Source: Porphyridium purpureum (lineage: Eukaryota; Rhodophyta; Bangiophyceae; Porphyridiales; Porphyridiaceae). Taken from it: a stretch of DNA of 64,000 bases. Made by a program: the position numbers and the translations under genes. Each line of letters opens with the position of its first letter. The stretch's first letter is position 1. This document shows, in pieces, positions 42,564 to 52,266 of the stretch. Under the pieces are notes generated by a model. The model was not told the origin of the DNA. It ran no database searches and worked only from the letters and a program-made list of their open reading frames with translations. Location of the stretch: positions 806,001-870,000 of the forward strand of contig VRMN01000008.1 of the NCBI GenBank assembly GCA_008690995.1. Reading direction: 5' to 3'.

Positions 42564-43850
42564 ATGACTAAGCTGAGTTCATCGCACATCCTCGAATTGA
42601 AAGCAGCGCGTGAACGAGCTTTGACGTTGACCTACACTATGATCCGGCGATACTTATTCATCGGCGTCTCGCTTATCGCCCCGCTGGCTGGCAATGATAT
42701 GCTATCACATGACTTCGCTGGACCATTGAAGGATACAGCATTTCCAGACGACGCAGGTGCTTGCGCTGACTTGACTTACGATTTCCTGAAGTCCCTCGAC
42801 GCAATGAATATGTCACCAGAGCTACAAAGAAAAATTCTTGTTCGAAGCATGACACGATGTCTCATCGGGCATCAAGCTTGGTCCGTTTTCCTGAACCCAG
42901 CGGCGTTTCCCATCAAACATATTCCGAATGCGCTCAAAGACCTGGGCGTCATCGATATCAGCGAGTTCAAGGATGTGCATTCCTGGGTATTCGTCGAACT
43001 GATCGCAACCGGATTGCGCATATACGCAGTGCTATATGCGACGATCTGCTCGCTCCAACCCATAACGTCATGCGAAAATGACCAATCAGAGGAACGATGG
43101 ACACCGGAACATTTCGAAAGCATCTTGATATCCGAATCTGCAGCGAATCGACACTTCGAACAAGTGACGTCGACTGTTCTCTCGCATATGCTGTCCTGCA
43201 ACCATGCTTCCAACGAACCGGCATGTCTGATTAACGAATCTCAAGTCAAAGACAGTCCGCTGCATTTACGGACACGTCGATTGCTGACGCACTTCCAGAC
43301 ACTCAAACCCATGCGACGAACTAACTGCGGTTTGCATCCCAACAAACCAGCGCTCTTTACCGACACATACACAGGCATCATCGACTTTCTCAAGTCCATG
43401 CAGCAATCAAGTATGACGCTGCACAGAGCGATGAAGACGCTGAATTCGGGATCGCTACCAGGTCAGTGGGGAAAACCGTTCCCATCGTCGGCGATTTTAT
43501 GCACCCGCGGCTCTAGAAGCGATGGTTTTGATCCATGTCTCGTCGACGACAGCAAGCGACGACTGCTCGAGCAACGAAAAGCCTTATTCGACGCAAACTT
43601 TCTCAAACTCTATCTCCGAAACATCATCGCCGCTTTACCGCAGATTCTGCCACAGTACAAGATGGCATGCACGAACACGAATACGGACGACGTCGAAGTA
43701 CTTCGCCGAGGCATATGGGAAGCCGTGATAGCTTTCGGGAAGCAAACGCTGATCCATGTCCTCACTGATAAAGCGTTGAGCATTCCCTTGCCCTCGAAGA
43801 CGCGCAACGAATACGACGACGACGATGACTGTTTTGCAAATTTCCTTTAG
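42564..43850 (+). CDS. Transposon accessory protein 3
   Basis: Open frame of 428 residues with a compact, mostly helical composition (about half hydrophobic), hydrophobic stretches near 30-45 and 145-165, and an acidic tail (NEYDDDDDCFANFL). It resembles no family I know. Its position just inside the right subterminal repeats and its intact frame suggest it is kept by selection on the element. It and accessory protein 2 may be one transcription unit. Confidence 0.6.
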   Translation: MTKLSSSHILELKAARERALTLTYTMIRRYLFIGVSLIAPLAGNDMLSHDFAGPLKDTAFPDDAGACADLTYDFLKSLDAMNMSPELQRKILVRSMTRCLIGHQAWSVFLNPAAFPIKHIPNALKDLGVIDISEFKDVHSWVFVELIATGLRIYAVLYATICSLQPITSCENDQSEERWTPEHFESILISESAANRHFEQVTSTVLSHMLSCNHASNEPACLINESQVKDSPLHLRTRRLLTHFQTLKPMRRTNCGLHPNKPALFTDTYTGIIDFLKSMQQSSMTLHRAMKTLNSGSLPGQWGKPFPSSAILCTRGSRSDGFDPCLVDDSKRRLLEQRKALFDANFLKLYLRNIIAALPQILPQYKMACTNTNTDDVEVLRRGIWEAVIAFGKQTLIHVLTDKALSIPLPSKTRNEYDDDDDCFANFL

Positions 43851-43989
43851 ATGCTTCATTTCTGCAGCGAAAATAAAAAGGAACCGTTGAGTATTTCGGT
43901 TACAAAGTATGGGAATTCTCACGTGTAATTTATGGAAGCTTGAAATGGCTGTCAAAAGAACTTCCAGATCTTGGAATGCCGGAATGTAA

Positions 43990-44163
43990 TGAGAGCCGTG
44001 GAAAAAGTCCTGGAAAAACTCTTGGAAAAGCTCCCGGAAAATCTCTTCTCCGCCCGAAAGCTGGTGTAAGCAACAGAAAATAGTTTTTCCTAGAGCTTTT
44101 CCAGTAGTTTTTCCCGGTCGTATCCTAAAGTCGAGAGGGGACCAAATTTCAACACGCGGACTG
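43990..44163. repeat. Right terminal and subterminal repeats of the 9.4-kb transposon
   Basis: GGAAAAAGTCC, GGAAAAACTC, GGAAAAGCTC and GGAAAATCTC occur in direct order at 43999-44051. Inverted copies (AGTTTTTCC type) at 44082-44118 precede the terminal CGGACTG ending at 44163. Confidence 0.75.
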
Positions 44164-45099
44164 CGTGCCCAACTCCATCGGAGCCGTTTCTTGCGCTTGC
44201 TGCGCTGCGCCCCAGATTCCTCGCGGTCGACTCGTTTGCGGGTGAATCACCGCGTCGGCCAATACCGCATACTTTAGCGCTTCTTTGTAGATCTGTGGCT
44301 CCTTCATGGCGACCTGCATTTTCACTTGCTCTTCGAGACCATTCTCAAAGTAGAACAGCCTTTCATGATCGGACAGACTGGGGCATTTAAGCGCCAGTGC
44401 ACGAAAGCGCGATTCGTAGTCCTGCACAGAGGAGCGACCCTGACTTAAGTTGAGCATTTCCATACGCGTTTTGGCATCCGCCTGGTGCGGCGCATAAAGT
44501 GCCTCTACCAGTCCCGTGAGATCATGGAAAGATGCCGGCCGCACGACGAGTAACTCAAACCACGACTGCGAATCGTTGATGAAGTAAGTTGCAAGCGTCG
44601 ACACCACCTGCTCTTCTTGCGCAGAGGTCCACTGACGCCCGGAGTCCATCCACTCCGTGTTTGCAGGCAAGTAGACCCGGTCACGCGCGCCAGATTTCCA
44701 TCTCAGCAGCGCAGACAATGTGCGCTCGCCACCGTAGTGCACCATCGGTGCCGTTTTCAATGTTGGCATTGCCGGCGCCGATACTGAGACATTTTTCATC
44801 ACGCCGCTAAGCGTAGCCGACGATGAACTTTCTCCTTGCGTCGCCAAGGCGGCACGCAAACCACCGATTTCGCTCTGGAATCGCGCCTCTCGCGCATCCA
44901 ATTGAGCTTGAAATTCTGCGCCCAGGCGCTGTTCTTGTTCTTTCATCAGACGGTGGATCTGCGGACCCATTTCCTGCAACAACTCGGCCTTCATCGCCTC
45001 TTTCCTCTCACTTGACACACGCGCGAGGTTGCTCGCAGCTTGTGTGGATTGTTGTGGAGTCACTTGCTCCATACCTTCGCGCAGGTCCATCCCAGGCAC
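44149..45099 (-). CDS. Copia gag frame
   Basis: Fossil-element frame of 316 codons: a coiled-coil-prone N-terminus (EQEQRLGAEFQAQLDAREAR) and a retrotransposon Gag domain (WMDSGRQWTSAQEEQ, then YESRFRALALKCPSLSD, FENGL). The last codons lie in the end of the DNA transposon that separates gag from pol. Confidence 0.85.
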   Translation of the reverse strand: MPGMDLREGMEQVTPQQSTQAASNLARVSSERKEAMKAELLQEMGPQIHRLMKEQEQRLGAEFQAQLDAREARFQSEIGGLRAALATQGESSSSATLSGVMKNVSVSAPAMPTLKTAPMVHYGGERTLSALLRWKSGARDRVYLPANTEWMDSGRQWTSAQEEQVVSTLATYFINDSQSWFELLVVRPASFHDLTGLVEALYAPHQADAKTRMEMLNLSQGRSSVQDYESRFRALALKCPSLSDHERLFYFENGLEEQVKMQVAMKEPQIYKEALKYAVLADAVIHPQTSRPRGIWGAAQQAQETAPMELGTQSAC

Positions 45100-45354
45100 C
45101 CGGCCGTGTCGTTCTCACTCACACTACTCCTGTGCAGTCTTCTCTTGGCACTGCCTTTTGACGTGCTCTTCTGCGGATACCCTGCACAAGAGTTCCCATT
45201 GCTGAAGGTTTAATTTGCGAAGTCCGTCGGCTGGCCGGCATTCTTCATCCACTTTTGGTCGCGGCCGGTGGGCTTGCGGTGGGAACCTTCGAGATGGAAA
45301 ACGAAAGGGAAAAGCGAAGGAGAACAACGCTTAGTCCTAACTAACACCTGCCCC

Positions 45355-45400
45355 CAAGCGCTTAGAGCGCTGGGCTCATAACCCAGTGATACGACTGCTA
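45355..45400 (-). other. Copia primer-binding site complementary to internal tRNA-Met
   Basis: The plus strand just inside the LTR reads like part of a tRNA-Met(CAU): a D-arm-side GAGCG, then a perfect anticodon arm (CTGGG-CTCATAA-CCCAG, 45370-45386). The remainder of a tRNA is absent. The element's own RNA would be complementary to this, as in Drosophila copia and some algal copia elements, which prime from an internal tRNA-iMet fragment. Priming is inferred. Confidence 0.6.
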
Positions 45401-45603
45401 TGTGTGGACCGTATTACTACGGTGAAGAGGAAGAAGCAAAGCTAGAAAGACAAACTGTACCTCCAACACGCTAACATCGCTTTCTTACCTTTCTAGATCG
45501 GGTCGAGCTCTGCGCCATTCTGATCCCGCCGCTTATATAAGCTCACAGACGCGCACACGGCGGCGACGGCAACGCGGTACAGTCCGCGGGTGGGACGGTG
45601 TAA
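45401..45603 (-). repeat. Copia 5' LTR (right part missing)
   Basis: Aligns with the first 200 bp of 30129-30540, then departs abruptly near 45603 into unrelated sequence, which starts TGTTAGG and may be another insertion. Confidence 0.7.
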
Positions 45604-46340
45604 TGTTAGGAAACCTCCGCTGATGGACAACCTCCAATCCAACGCCCAAGTTTATCAAGTTCTAAACGTATATCTTTTCCAACTCGCACTCCCTGCCGAA
45701 GGCCATCTCGGTCGCGCTCAGCGCCGAGCTTCGCGCGCGGCTTATAACCCAACGGACCCTTTCTCCTGCGCTCCTACCGCCGGACCGACAATCGCATCCA
45801 AAAGTTTGCCCGACTCACGCCACGCCCCTGATTAGTTACCGGTTTAACGGCTGAGCGACTACACGATGACCATTAGCCGACCCACTACGCGCCACGTATC
45901 TCTACATGCACGCGCGGTACATTGCTCACCCAAGATTCATGCTGTCCGGAGCGAGCGCACAGCCCCTTCCAAAAACACCGCGTTTTCAATGACGCGCACC
46001 GCCACTGAGTTGAGCGTTTGCGCTGAAAATCTACGGCTCGGCCGCGAGTGGCACCATGTTGGTGCGTTCTGCGCTCGAGCTGAGGAATCAAAGGCAGCGT
46101 TCAAGCTGCGCCCGCATGGTATGCGAGTACGTTCCCGTGGGGTGGGATGAGGCGCGCGCGTGCACATAAGGGCATCGCCTGCGCGGGAGTCGGTACGCGG
46201 CGGAGGAGGAGAAGAACGTGAAGCAGCAGCACGGCAACGTGGTCGAGGGGTGGCAGTCAGACGCACAACAAGGCTTGGATTTGGGTACGGAGAGGAAAGT
46301 GTTTCGGTGAAGGCGATAGAGGCGCAGCGAGTGTGTGGGT
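45604..46340. other. Region without a secure gene; possible LTR fragment at its start
   Basis: The stretch begins TGTTAGG exactly where the copia LTR match ends, and up to about 45840 has promoter-like content (CTTATAACCC near 45739). No pair or duplication was found. The rest has only short frames. Confidence 0.35.
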
Positions 46341-46364
46341 TGGGTGCCGCTCATCAAGGTTTCG

Positions 46365-47436
46365 ATGAGGACTTTGTTGGGCAAGGTCGGCGCAGTCGCG
46401 TCCGCTCAGCATCCGCGGCGCGCAGCCCCGCGAGTCAGCGTGGCTGTCGTGCTTGTTGCTGCGCTTGCGGTGCTTGGTATGTTCGCCCAAGGCAACTGGA
46501 ACGAGAGCTGGCGACGACGCCAAGCGTCATGACCTGGCGCGTGCGCACACAGCAATCGAGCCGTCGTCGGATCGCACGGCTAAGATCAAGGTCCCGAATG
46601 CAGACTTGTTGACCAGGGACCTGGAAAAGGATTCGCTTCTCGACGTCACTGAGCGTCAATTTCCACGTGGCAGGCGCTGTAAATTCTGCTTTGAAGACGA
46701 ATTTCCGTGTAATACTGGTCTCACATGCTTTGACAGCTTTTGCCTAGGGCCTTGGGACACTCCTCGAAGTTGCGAATCTGGGTGTTGCAGGTTCTGTGGA
46801 TGCGCTGCTAGTTTCGACTGTGAAGTGGGTAGGGGCAATTTCTGCACTGATGATTGTGAGTGTGAAACGACCACTTTGTGCATCAACAGCTTCTGCACCG
46901 AGACTTCTTCAAGAGTCCGTTGTGAGTCGTGCGAATTCGATGAGAATTGCGCCGGCGAGCTCACTTGCATCTTTCGCAAGTGCGGGCTGCCCGCGGATTC
47001 GCGTGAAACATGCGAATCTGAGTGTTGCCAGTCCTGCGATTGCTCTTCCAATTCCGTTTGCGCGCAGAGCGAGGGCCAGTCGTGCTCTTCAGACTGCAAC
47101 TGTCAGGGGGACCTGGTGTGCAATAATGGGATTTGCGGAGATTTGGTGCGGACTGAATGTGGGACGCCGCAGTGTGCTTGTGTCGAAGAGACCGGGTCGC
47201 AATGCGCGCAACCCGTCAACGGAGCGGCGGAGGGACTCTGCGAGTTTCAGGACTGCGCGGCGTACAAGTGCCTGTGTGAACAGGATGTTGCCGGTGCGGC
47301 GGATGTGTGCGAGTATGTTGCGGCTGCTGTATTTGTACCTTCTGGAACACAGGACGAGCAGGGATTTATGGAATGCTCGCTTGGATTTACGAGCGTTCTG
47401 AATCGTGTTGGAGGAAGTGGTGCTTCCCCCGTATAG
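46365..47436 (+). CDS. Secreted Cys-rich protein, signal peptide in an offset frame
   Basis: A start at 46365 encodes MRTLLGKVGAVASAQ, and a hydrophobic stretch (VSVAVVLVAALAVLGMFAQG) fits a signal peptide or anchor, but this frame ends at 46532. The overlapping frame 46453-47436 encodes the body: about 30 Cys in repeated units (CESGCCRFCGC, CESECCQSCDC, CSSDCNCQGDLVC) resembling disulfide-rich extracellular modules. One frame change near 46490-46530 would be needed to join them, by a small intron, a sequencing error or real decay. An alternative is that the body starts at 46453 without a signal. No toxin or growth-factor family is claimed. Confidence 0.5.
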
Positions 47437-48164
47437 TCGATGTCGCCCGAGTCCTAACCACCAGCAAGCCCCTGGCCGATGCTGACGCGATTCGTCGTGC
47501 AACTCACATGACGACGCTGATTGACGGCTACCTCTCATGATGCTCTCTGATGTATTCCGGTCCTTGAACGTGCACACACTTCCACGTCGCCCCTCATCCT
47601 GCAGAAAGCTGCGTGCTTCACCTTAAATGGACAGATGCGAAACAAGTTGTCAAACAAATTACGTGATCTTCTGGGTAACCCAATGCGAAAAGCCATTTCG
47701 AGTGCAGCCCTACGCCGAGGAATAGACCTTGGATCGAACGCCTGCGTATCCACGCCATCGCTACTCCAACCGAGGAAAGGCGTCCCAGAAATCGGAAGTT
47801 CTGTGCGTGGCGAGGGCCTCGTTTTCCGCCATCCTTTCTCCTCTTGCCTGAAACGCCTCTGGACACTAGGACGACTGACTCGATCTCGTTTCTCATGAAT
47901 GGATGAGCCCGATAAGCCCGATAAGCCCGATAAGCCCGACAAGCCCGCGAGCCCGGCGAGCCTGACGAGCATCGCACTGCGGCCAGCGGACGGACAGGAT
48001 TCTAGTGAGAGGGAGATGGGGAGCGCCTGTACTATGTCAGTACGGAGCGACATCTGCGTGCTGATTTTTTATGCACCAGTGCGGCAATCATCGTTTTAGC
48101 TGGTGCATGAGCTTCGCGAATGGTGAAGAACTGAGCATGTCTGGCGACCAGTGCCCGGCGCATA
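47437..48164. repeat. Intergenic, with a 9-bp tandem repeat
   Basis: No secure gene. At 47908-47970 a 9-bp unit (GCCCGATAA, then variants) repeats about seven times. On the plus strand it would read as PDK repeats in a short frame (47899-48099), and on the minus strand as LSG repeats. Neither is supported as a gene. Confidence 0.6.
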
Positions 48165-49330
48165 AAAGTCGCGCTCGCGGATTACGGCACAGGCAACGTG
48201 CGGTCTTTGCGGGACGCACTGAAGTACATGGGAGTTTGGCCTTTTTGGATAGCTTGCAAGACATTCTGGACGCGAAAGCGATCCTCTTGCTCAGTTTTGG
48301 GATTTTTAGTGTTGCAACGCAATACCCCGAGGAGATCGCCTACGTCCATGTTCTCAAAGATTTTATGGTGCACTCTTATCAGCCATCCTCGTGGATCTAC
48401 GCCGGGATGTACGGGCTCTTCGAAGCATATCAAGAGTCACCTGGTATAAAAGGACTGGACGTATTCCATGGTGTGATTCTCAGGTTCAGTACAGGAAAGA
48501 GCATGCTCGGCGTGTCCCGCACGGGCTGAAACGCCATTCGGCTGGATCGCAGAGTTCCAAGCGAAGAGCAAGGCGGTCCATGTGCACGAATCCGGTCGCG
48601 CCTGTCGTGCAGCCGGACTTTTATTCCTTTGTGAACTCTGGTCGATTAGGCGACGCAGACAACGTGGGTCAAATGGCAGTAATCTATACTTTGCATGGTC
48701 AACGGCGGCTTGCTGCAGCTGTACTGCAAGATAATGTTCTCGCCCATACGTGTCACCCGGAAAAGCCAGATGACGCTGGACTAGAGCTGGTCTGTTTTTT
48801 CCTGTGCCGCTCTCTGCCGCTCTGTCATTGCAGCAGTTTGAGCGATAGCATCTGTTTTTGCCTCGCAACTACAGCAACTGGGAAAGCGGTGAGGCAAAAC
48901 TCTAGTGTATCGGCGTAGAGCCTGTCTAAGCACGCGGTGGCGTGCGGGGACTCGTGCGAAAATGACACGGGCAACCTGCTCGTGACCAAAGGTGACCATT
49001 ATGGCGTTCGTGAAAAGCAAGGCATTATCGAGGTGCGTAACTCGGGACACCCTGTCATGGTAATCATGCGACATTATGATTTTTCTGCTGGCCACGGAGT
49101 ATTTCTGAACGCCCCTTTTTTTCGCCGTGAGCGCTGAAAAGCTGCTTCCATGTCCAGCGCGCTCGAGAGTACAGCCGAAATTCTGTTTGTGCCACTTTGC
49201 ATCGGCCGTGGCAGAGGGCTGGTTCGCAAAGCACCCACATGACACCAATCATTGTTCGGACTATCCATCGAATTTATCATGCCGCCAGGACGACTTGGAT
49301 GACCATGTGTGGCGACGGTAGCCTTCAATT
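48165..49330 (+). pseudogene. HIS7: HIS7-type imidazole glycerol phosphate synthase pseudogene
   Basis: The fused eukaryotic enzyme joins a glutamine amidotransferase (HisH-like) to a cyclase (HisF-like) in histidine synthesis. Here 48165-48240 encodes KVALADYGTGNVRSLRDALK, the HisH start. Later frames give DILDAKAILL, ESPGIKGLDVFHG and CHPEKPDDAGL, where HPEK is the His/Glu motif of the amidotransferase. They continue into the cyclase half with LLVTKGDHYGVREK, EVRNSGHPV (about 48970-49065) and ALESTAEILFVPL (about 49158). The pieces lie in different frames, with stops between. The nucleophile Cys of the GICxGMQLLFE region is replaced (WIYAGMYGLFE). It is a dead host gene; a working copy is expected elsewhere. 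Confidence 0.85.
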
Positions 49331-50720
49331 CCGTGGACGTTAAACAGCAGATCACTTGCGGAAGTGGAGATGTGGAGTGCGTACATGCACGTGACAGGCG
49401 CGACTGGACAGGCAAAGTCGGCATTGACGGTCTTTGGCAAGCTTCATGATCATCACGGTACTTCGCTCGATATGCCGTACTAACTGTTAGGAACAAATGT
49501 GCTGCGTTGCAGCAAATGGAACGCGCTTCCGCCAGGGCTCGTGGCTGAGATACTTGAGTACATCCACTAGCACTTGATCAAATCTGATGCAGAGCCGATT
49601 CTGCATCATCGACACGCCGAGTATGATGACCTGCTTGAGCGCCGCATCAAGAATGTGACCAGGCAAGGCGAGACCGGTCTTGGCCCCACGGTCATGGCGG
49701 GGCTATTTCAGGCCAATAGTTCGCGAATCAGGGTAATTGCTGATGAAATCCGCTGAACTCTTGAACTGCAAGAACGCGCCGATACGGCCGCACTTCAAGC
49801 CCGGAAGTCAGCATCGGATGCTCAGATGTTGCCCGGATTCTTTTCGATGTCCTTGTCTGTTTCTGACGTTGTGTCAAAATGTGAACCGGTATCAAAAGCA
49901 CAGCGACGAGTGCAGGGGCACGCAAGTCACATCGGATGACCAGAATAATGGCAGGAACGCAATCGGCACAGCTCTAGAGGGAAATGGCCGGTTTCGTGTC
50001 GGCGGTAGCCACGCCGCCGCAGCATTATCGCTGGATTGCTTGTCCTGGTGCCCAGGGCTCAGACAGTCAGACGAACGGCTCGGATAAAGCTTGCAGTGGA
50101 AAGTCAAAATCCGAGCTCGCGAGCTGGCATTGAAGGGACCTGCATCTTCTTGTTCTGGTCTGGGACGATGAGGAAGGTTGGATTTGCAATTACCTTGTGC
50201 TTTGAGTCTTTGCTTCGCTACGCGGCAGTGCATATCTCGCGCTTCGAATAATTTGGACGTAGAACCTTGTAGGCGTTCTTGCGTGAGGTGGACCGATCTT
50301 CCTCACGAAGTCATTCAAAAGCACAGGAAGGCTGTCGCATCCGCTGTGTCTTTTCCGTGAGAAAAGTCACTACAAGCAGCTTCGCCCGGAATGCTTTTTT
50401 TCTTGCGCGCTGAATCTGCGCCCGCACGCGGCTATCCAAAGTTCATTCGGCGTGGTGGAACTGTGGGCGCTTCCGAGTTGCAGATGCGCAAGTTTGAGTA
50501 GGCGGCTGTTGTACCCGCGAGGCTGCGGTCGCAGCGAGAGCGACGTTTCACCACTTGGGTCCACCACATTCTCATGTTGTCACTTATCCTTCGTCTTTGC
50601 TCGCGGTGACAGTGGTCAATGCCTTTACATGATTGTTATGATCGCAAGTTAAGGCATGTATTGACTTGGCAATGTCTGCAGTCTGTAATCCGGGTTTTCA
50701 GGATTTAGTATTAGCTACTA
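49331..50720. other. Region without a recognised gene
   Basis: The first part may hold the decayed C-terminal third of the HIS7 relic, but I could not follow it. Several short plus-strand frames (for example 49574-49756) look protein-like but unnamed. Nothing is seen near the Tc1 left end. Confidence 0.4.
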
Positions 50721-52264
50721 CAGTCCTGGCCAAAATGTTTGCAACACCCTCATAAAAAGTGAAATTCGTGTAAAAGTGAAGAATCTTGATAGACAAGGGT
50801 ATGCTTTGAGCACGCCAATCGATCGCGCGTCCCAAGAAACACTGGGGAGCGTCCAACCGGGAGGAAAAGGCAAGGAAAGAGCGCATGGGCAATGGAGACA
50901 CCAAAAAGGGGGTATTGGCGAGGGGCGCAAGTTTTGGAACGTAAGAAAGACACACGAAGATCAAGAAGGATGAGACTTTAGTACTTGATGTGGTGGCCGC
51001 GCGCGTCTAGTACAGCTTGAAGACGGCGAGGCATGGACTCCAACAGTGGAACTACGTACTTTTGGGCCTCGGTCGCCCACGCCGCAAGGACGGCAGCCTT
51101 AAGTTCTGCGACGCGTGCGAACTGGCGGCCTTTTCGGTAAACCACGCGCGACAAGACGCCCCAAATGTTTTCAATTGGGTTAAGGTCCGGAGACCTTGCA
51201 GGCCACGGCAGCACAGTGACGCCGAGTGCGTCGAGCCACGCCTTGGTCGAGTTGGCCGTATGTGCCGGGGCATTGTCTTGCTGGAAAGTGAAATTGAAGT
51301 CATACATTTCCAGGCCGAACGGAAGCAAGGCTTCCAGCAAGACTTGTTGATACTTAACGGCATTCAAGCCACCCTCGACGAAGACGGCCATTGTTAGGCC
51401 GCGCAGGGACATACCGGCCCACATGTGAACCTTGCCACCTCCAGAGTGCTGGCGCCTGGCGTACGAACTTGACTTAGCGCGACAGTCGACCCATCGCTGC
51501 GAGGAGCCGAACGGACCATCGCAGCTCCAAATCTTCTCGTCTGAAAAGACCACTTGATGCCAGAAAGCCATTGGTTTCGCAATGAATGCAGTGGCAAACG
51601 CCAATCGCTTTCTGATGTTGTCAGACGACAGCGAAGGTTTCCGCGAGACTCGCTTGTAGCGAAGAAAGCCTGCTGCTTGAAGCGTCCGACGCACTGTCCT
51701 GGCCGAGCACTGCAAGTGCAGCTCGTGAACCACCTGTCCGGACGTCAGTGCATCAACAGATACGGCGCGAATGATGCGGCGTTCCGATTTGCGACTCAAA
51801 AGCCGTTTCGGACCTGGCTTCTTGCGGACAATTCGGCGACCCCTTAACGTCAGATAACGGCTCACAGTTGCATAGAACGGCCGCGAGCGATCTGGGCGAG
51901 GCTTCAGAGCCTTCGCAATGGCTCGTACCGACAGCTCCTGGCCCGCAAGGGCGTCGATCTGCCCTTTTTTGTGTTCCAACAGCCACGGCGTCATTGTCCG
52001 GCCGTTGCGCGCTCACTTTCGATCCGGAGACTCTCCACTTGCGCACGAGGAGATGGATCAGCCAGCGAAGATCCTTTGAGCACCTTCTGATGGTCTGGGG
52101 AAAACAAAAACGCGCGCGCCGCGCCTTGGTTCATCGTTATGCTTGATGTTCACAATGTTAAAAAAGAGTTAAAAGTAAACATTCAATCAAAATGAGCTCT
52201 TGTACTATAAGATCCAGTTCGTTGGACTAAAATGCAGATGTTGCAAAAATCTTTGCCAGGACTG
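50721..52264 (-). mobile_element. Complete Tc1/mariner transposon, 1,544 bp
   Basis: Terminal inverted repeats begin CAGTCCTGGCCAAAATGTTT on the left and CAGTCCTGGCAAAGATTTTT on the right. They are flanked by TA on both sides (50719-50720 and 52265-52266), the normal Tc1 target duplication. A single intact transposase frame lies inside on the minus strand. Ends, target site and gene are all present, so it may be recent or still mobile. Confidence 0.95.
50978..51994 (-). CDS. Tc1-family transposase (DD34E)
   Basis: Intact frame of 338 residues, usual for Tc1. A helix-turn-helix DNA-binding half (about 1-115) includes a GRPR-like basic motif (GRRIVRKKPGPKR). The catalytic domain has VVFSDEKIW (first Asp), FQQDNAPAHT (second Asp) and SPDLNPIENIWG (Glu). 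There are 34 residues between the second Asp and the Glu, the DD34E spacing of Tc1. It would bind the inverted repeats and move the element into TA sites. No damage is visible. Confidence 0.95.
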   Translation of the reverse strand: MTPWLLEHKKGQIDALAGQELSVRAIAKALKPRPDRSRPFYATVSRYLTLRGRRIVRKKPGPKRLLSRKSERRIIRAVSVDALTSGQVVHELHLQCSARTVRRTLQAAGFLRYKRVSRKPSLSSDNIRKRLAFATAFIAKPMAFWHQVVFSDEKIWSCDGPFGSSQRWVDCRAKSSSYARRQHSGGGKVHMWAGMSLRGLTMAVFVEGGLNAVKYQQVLLEALLPFGLEMYDFNFTFQQDNAPAHTANSTKAWLDALGVTVLPWPARSPDLNPIENIWGVLSRVVYRKGRQFARVAELKAAVLAAWATEAQKYVVPLLESMPRRLQAVLDARGHHIKY

Positions 52265-52266
52265 TA

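Larger units (their letters stand above)
34772..44163. mobile_element. 9.4-kb CACTA/Plavaka-like DNA transposon with four genes
   Basis: The left end reads CAGTCCGTGTGCTAAAT and the right end, reverse-complemented, CAGTCCGCGTGTTGAAAT, so there are imperfect terminal inverted repeats. A 2-bp CG lies on each side (34770-34771 and 44164-44165) and is a candidate target duplication. Inside each end are subterminal repeats related to GGAAAAACTC (about 34800-35045 and 43996-44118), a hallmark of CACTA elements. The element carries a transposase of over 1,300 residues on the minus strand and three other long frames. It is inserted between gag and pol of a copia element, so it is younger than that element. 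All four frames look open. Confidence 0.85.
30129..45603 (-). mobile_element. Ty1/copia retrotransposon interrupted by a DNA transposon
   Basis: The 3' LTR begins at 30129 and the 5' LTR at 45401. Both share about 200 bp of alignable sequence (by eye near 80%), including ATCGGGTCG and the CCGCTTATATA TATA region, so the element is fairly old. From right to left come the 5' LTR, an internal tRNA-Met-like primer site, gag, a 9.4-kb DNA transposon, pol, a purine tract (about 30550-30592) and the 3' LTR. The right LTR appears cut short near 45603. The element is broken, chiefly by the one large insertion and by loss at its right end. Confidence 0.85.

Noticed and set aside
45345-45420. A tRNA-Met gene
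   Set aside because: The anticodon arm is perfect, but acceptor stem and T-arm are missing and the position is directly inside a copia LTR, so it is read as a primer-binding site.
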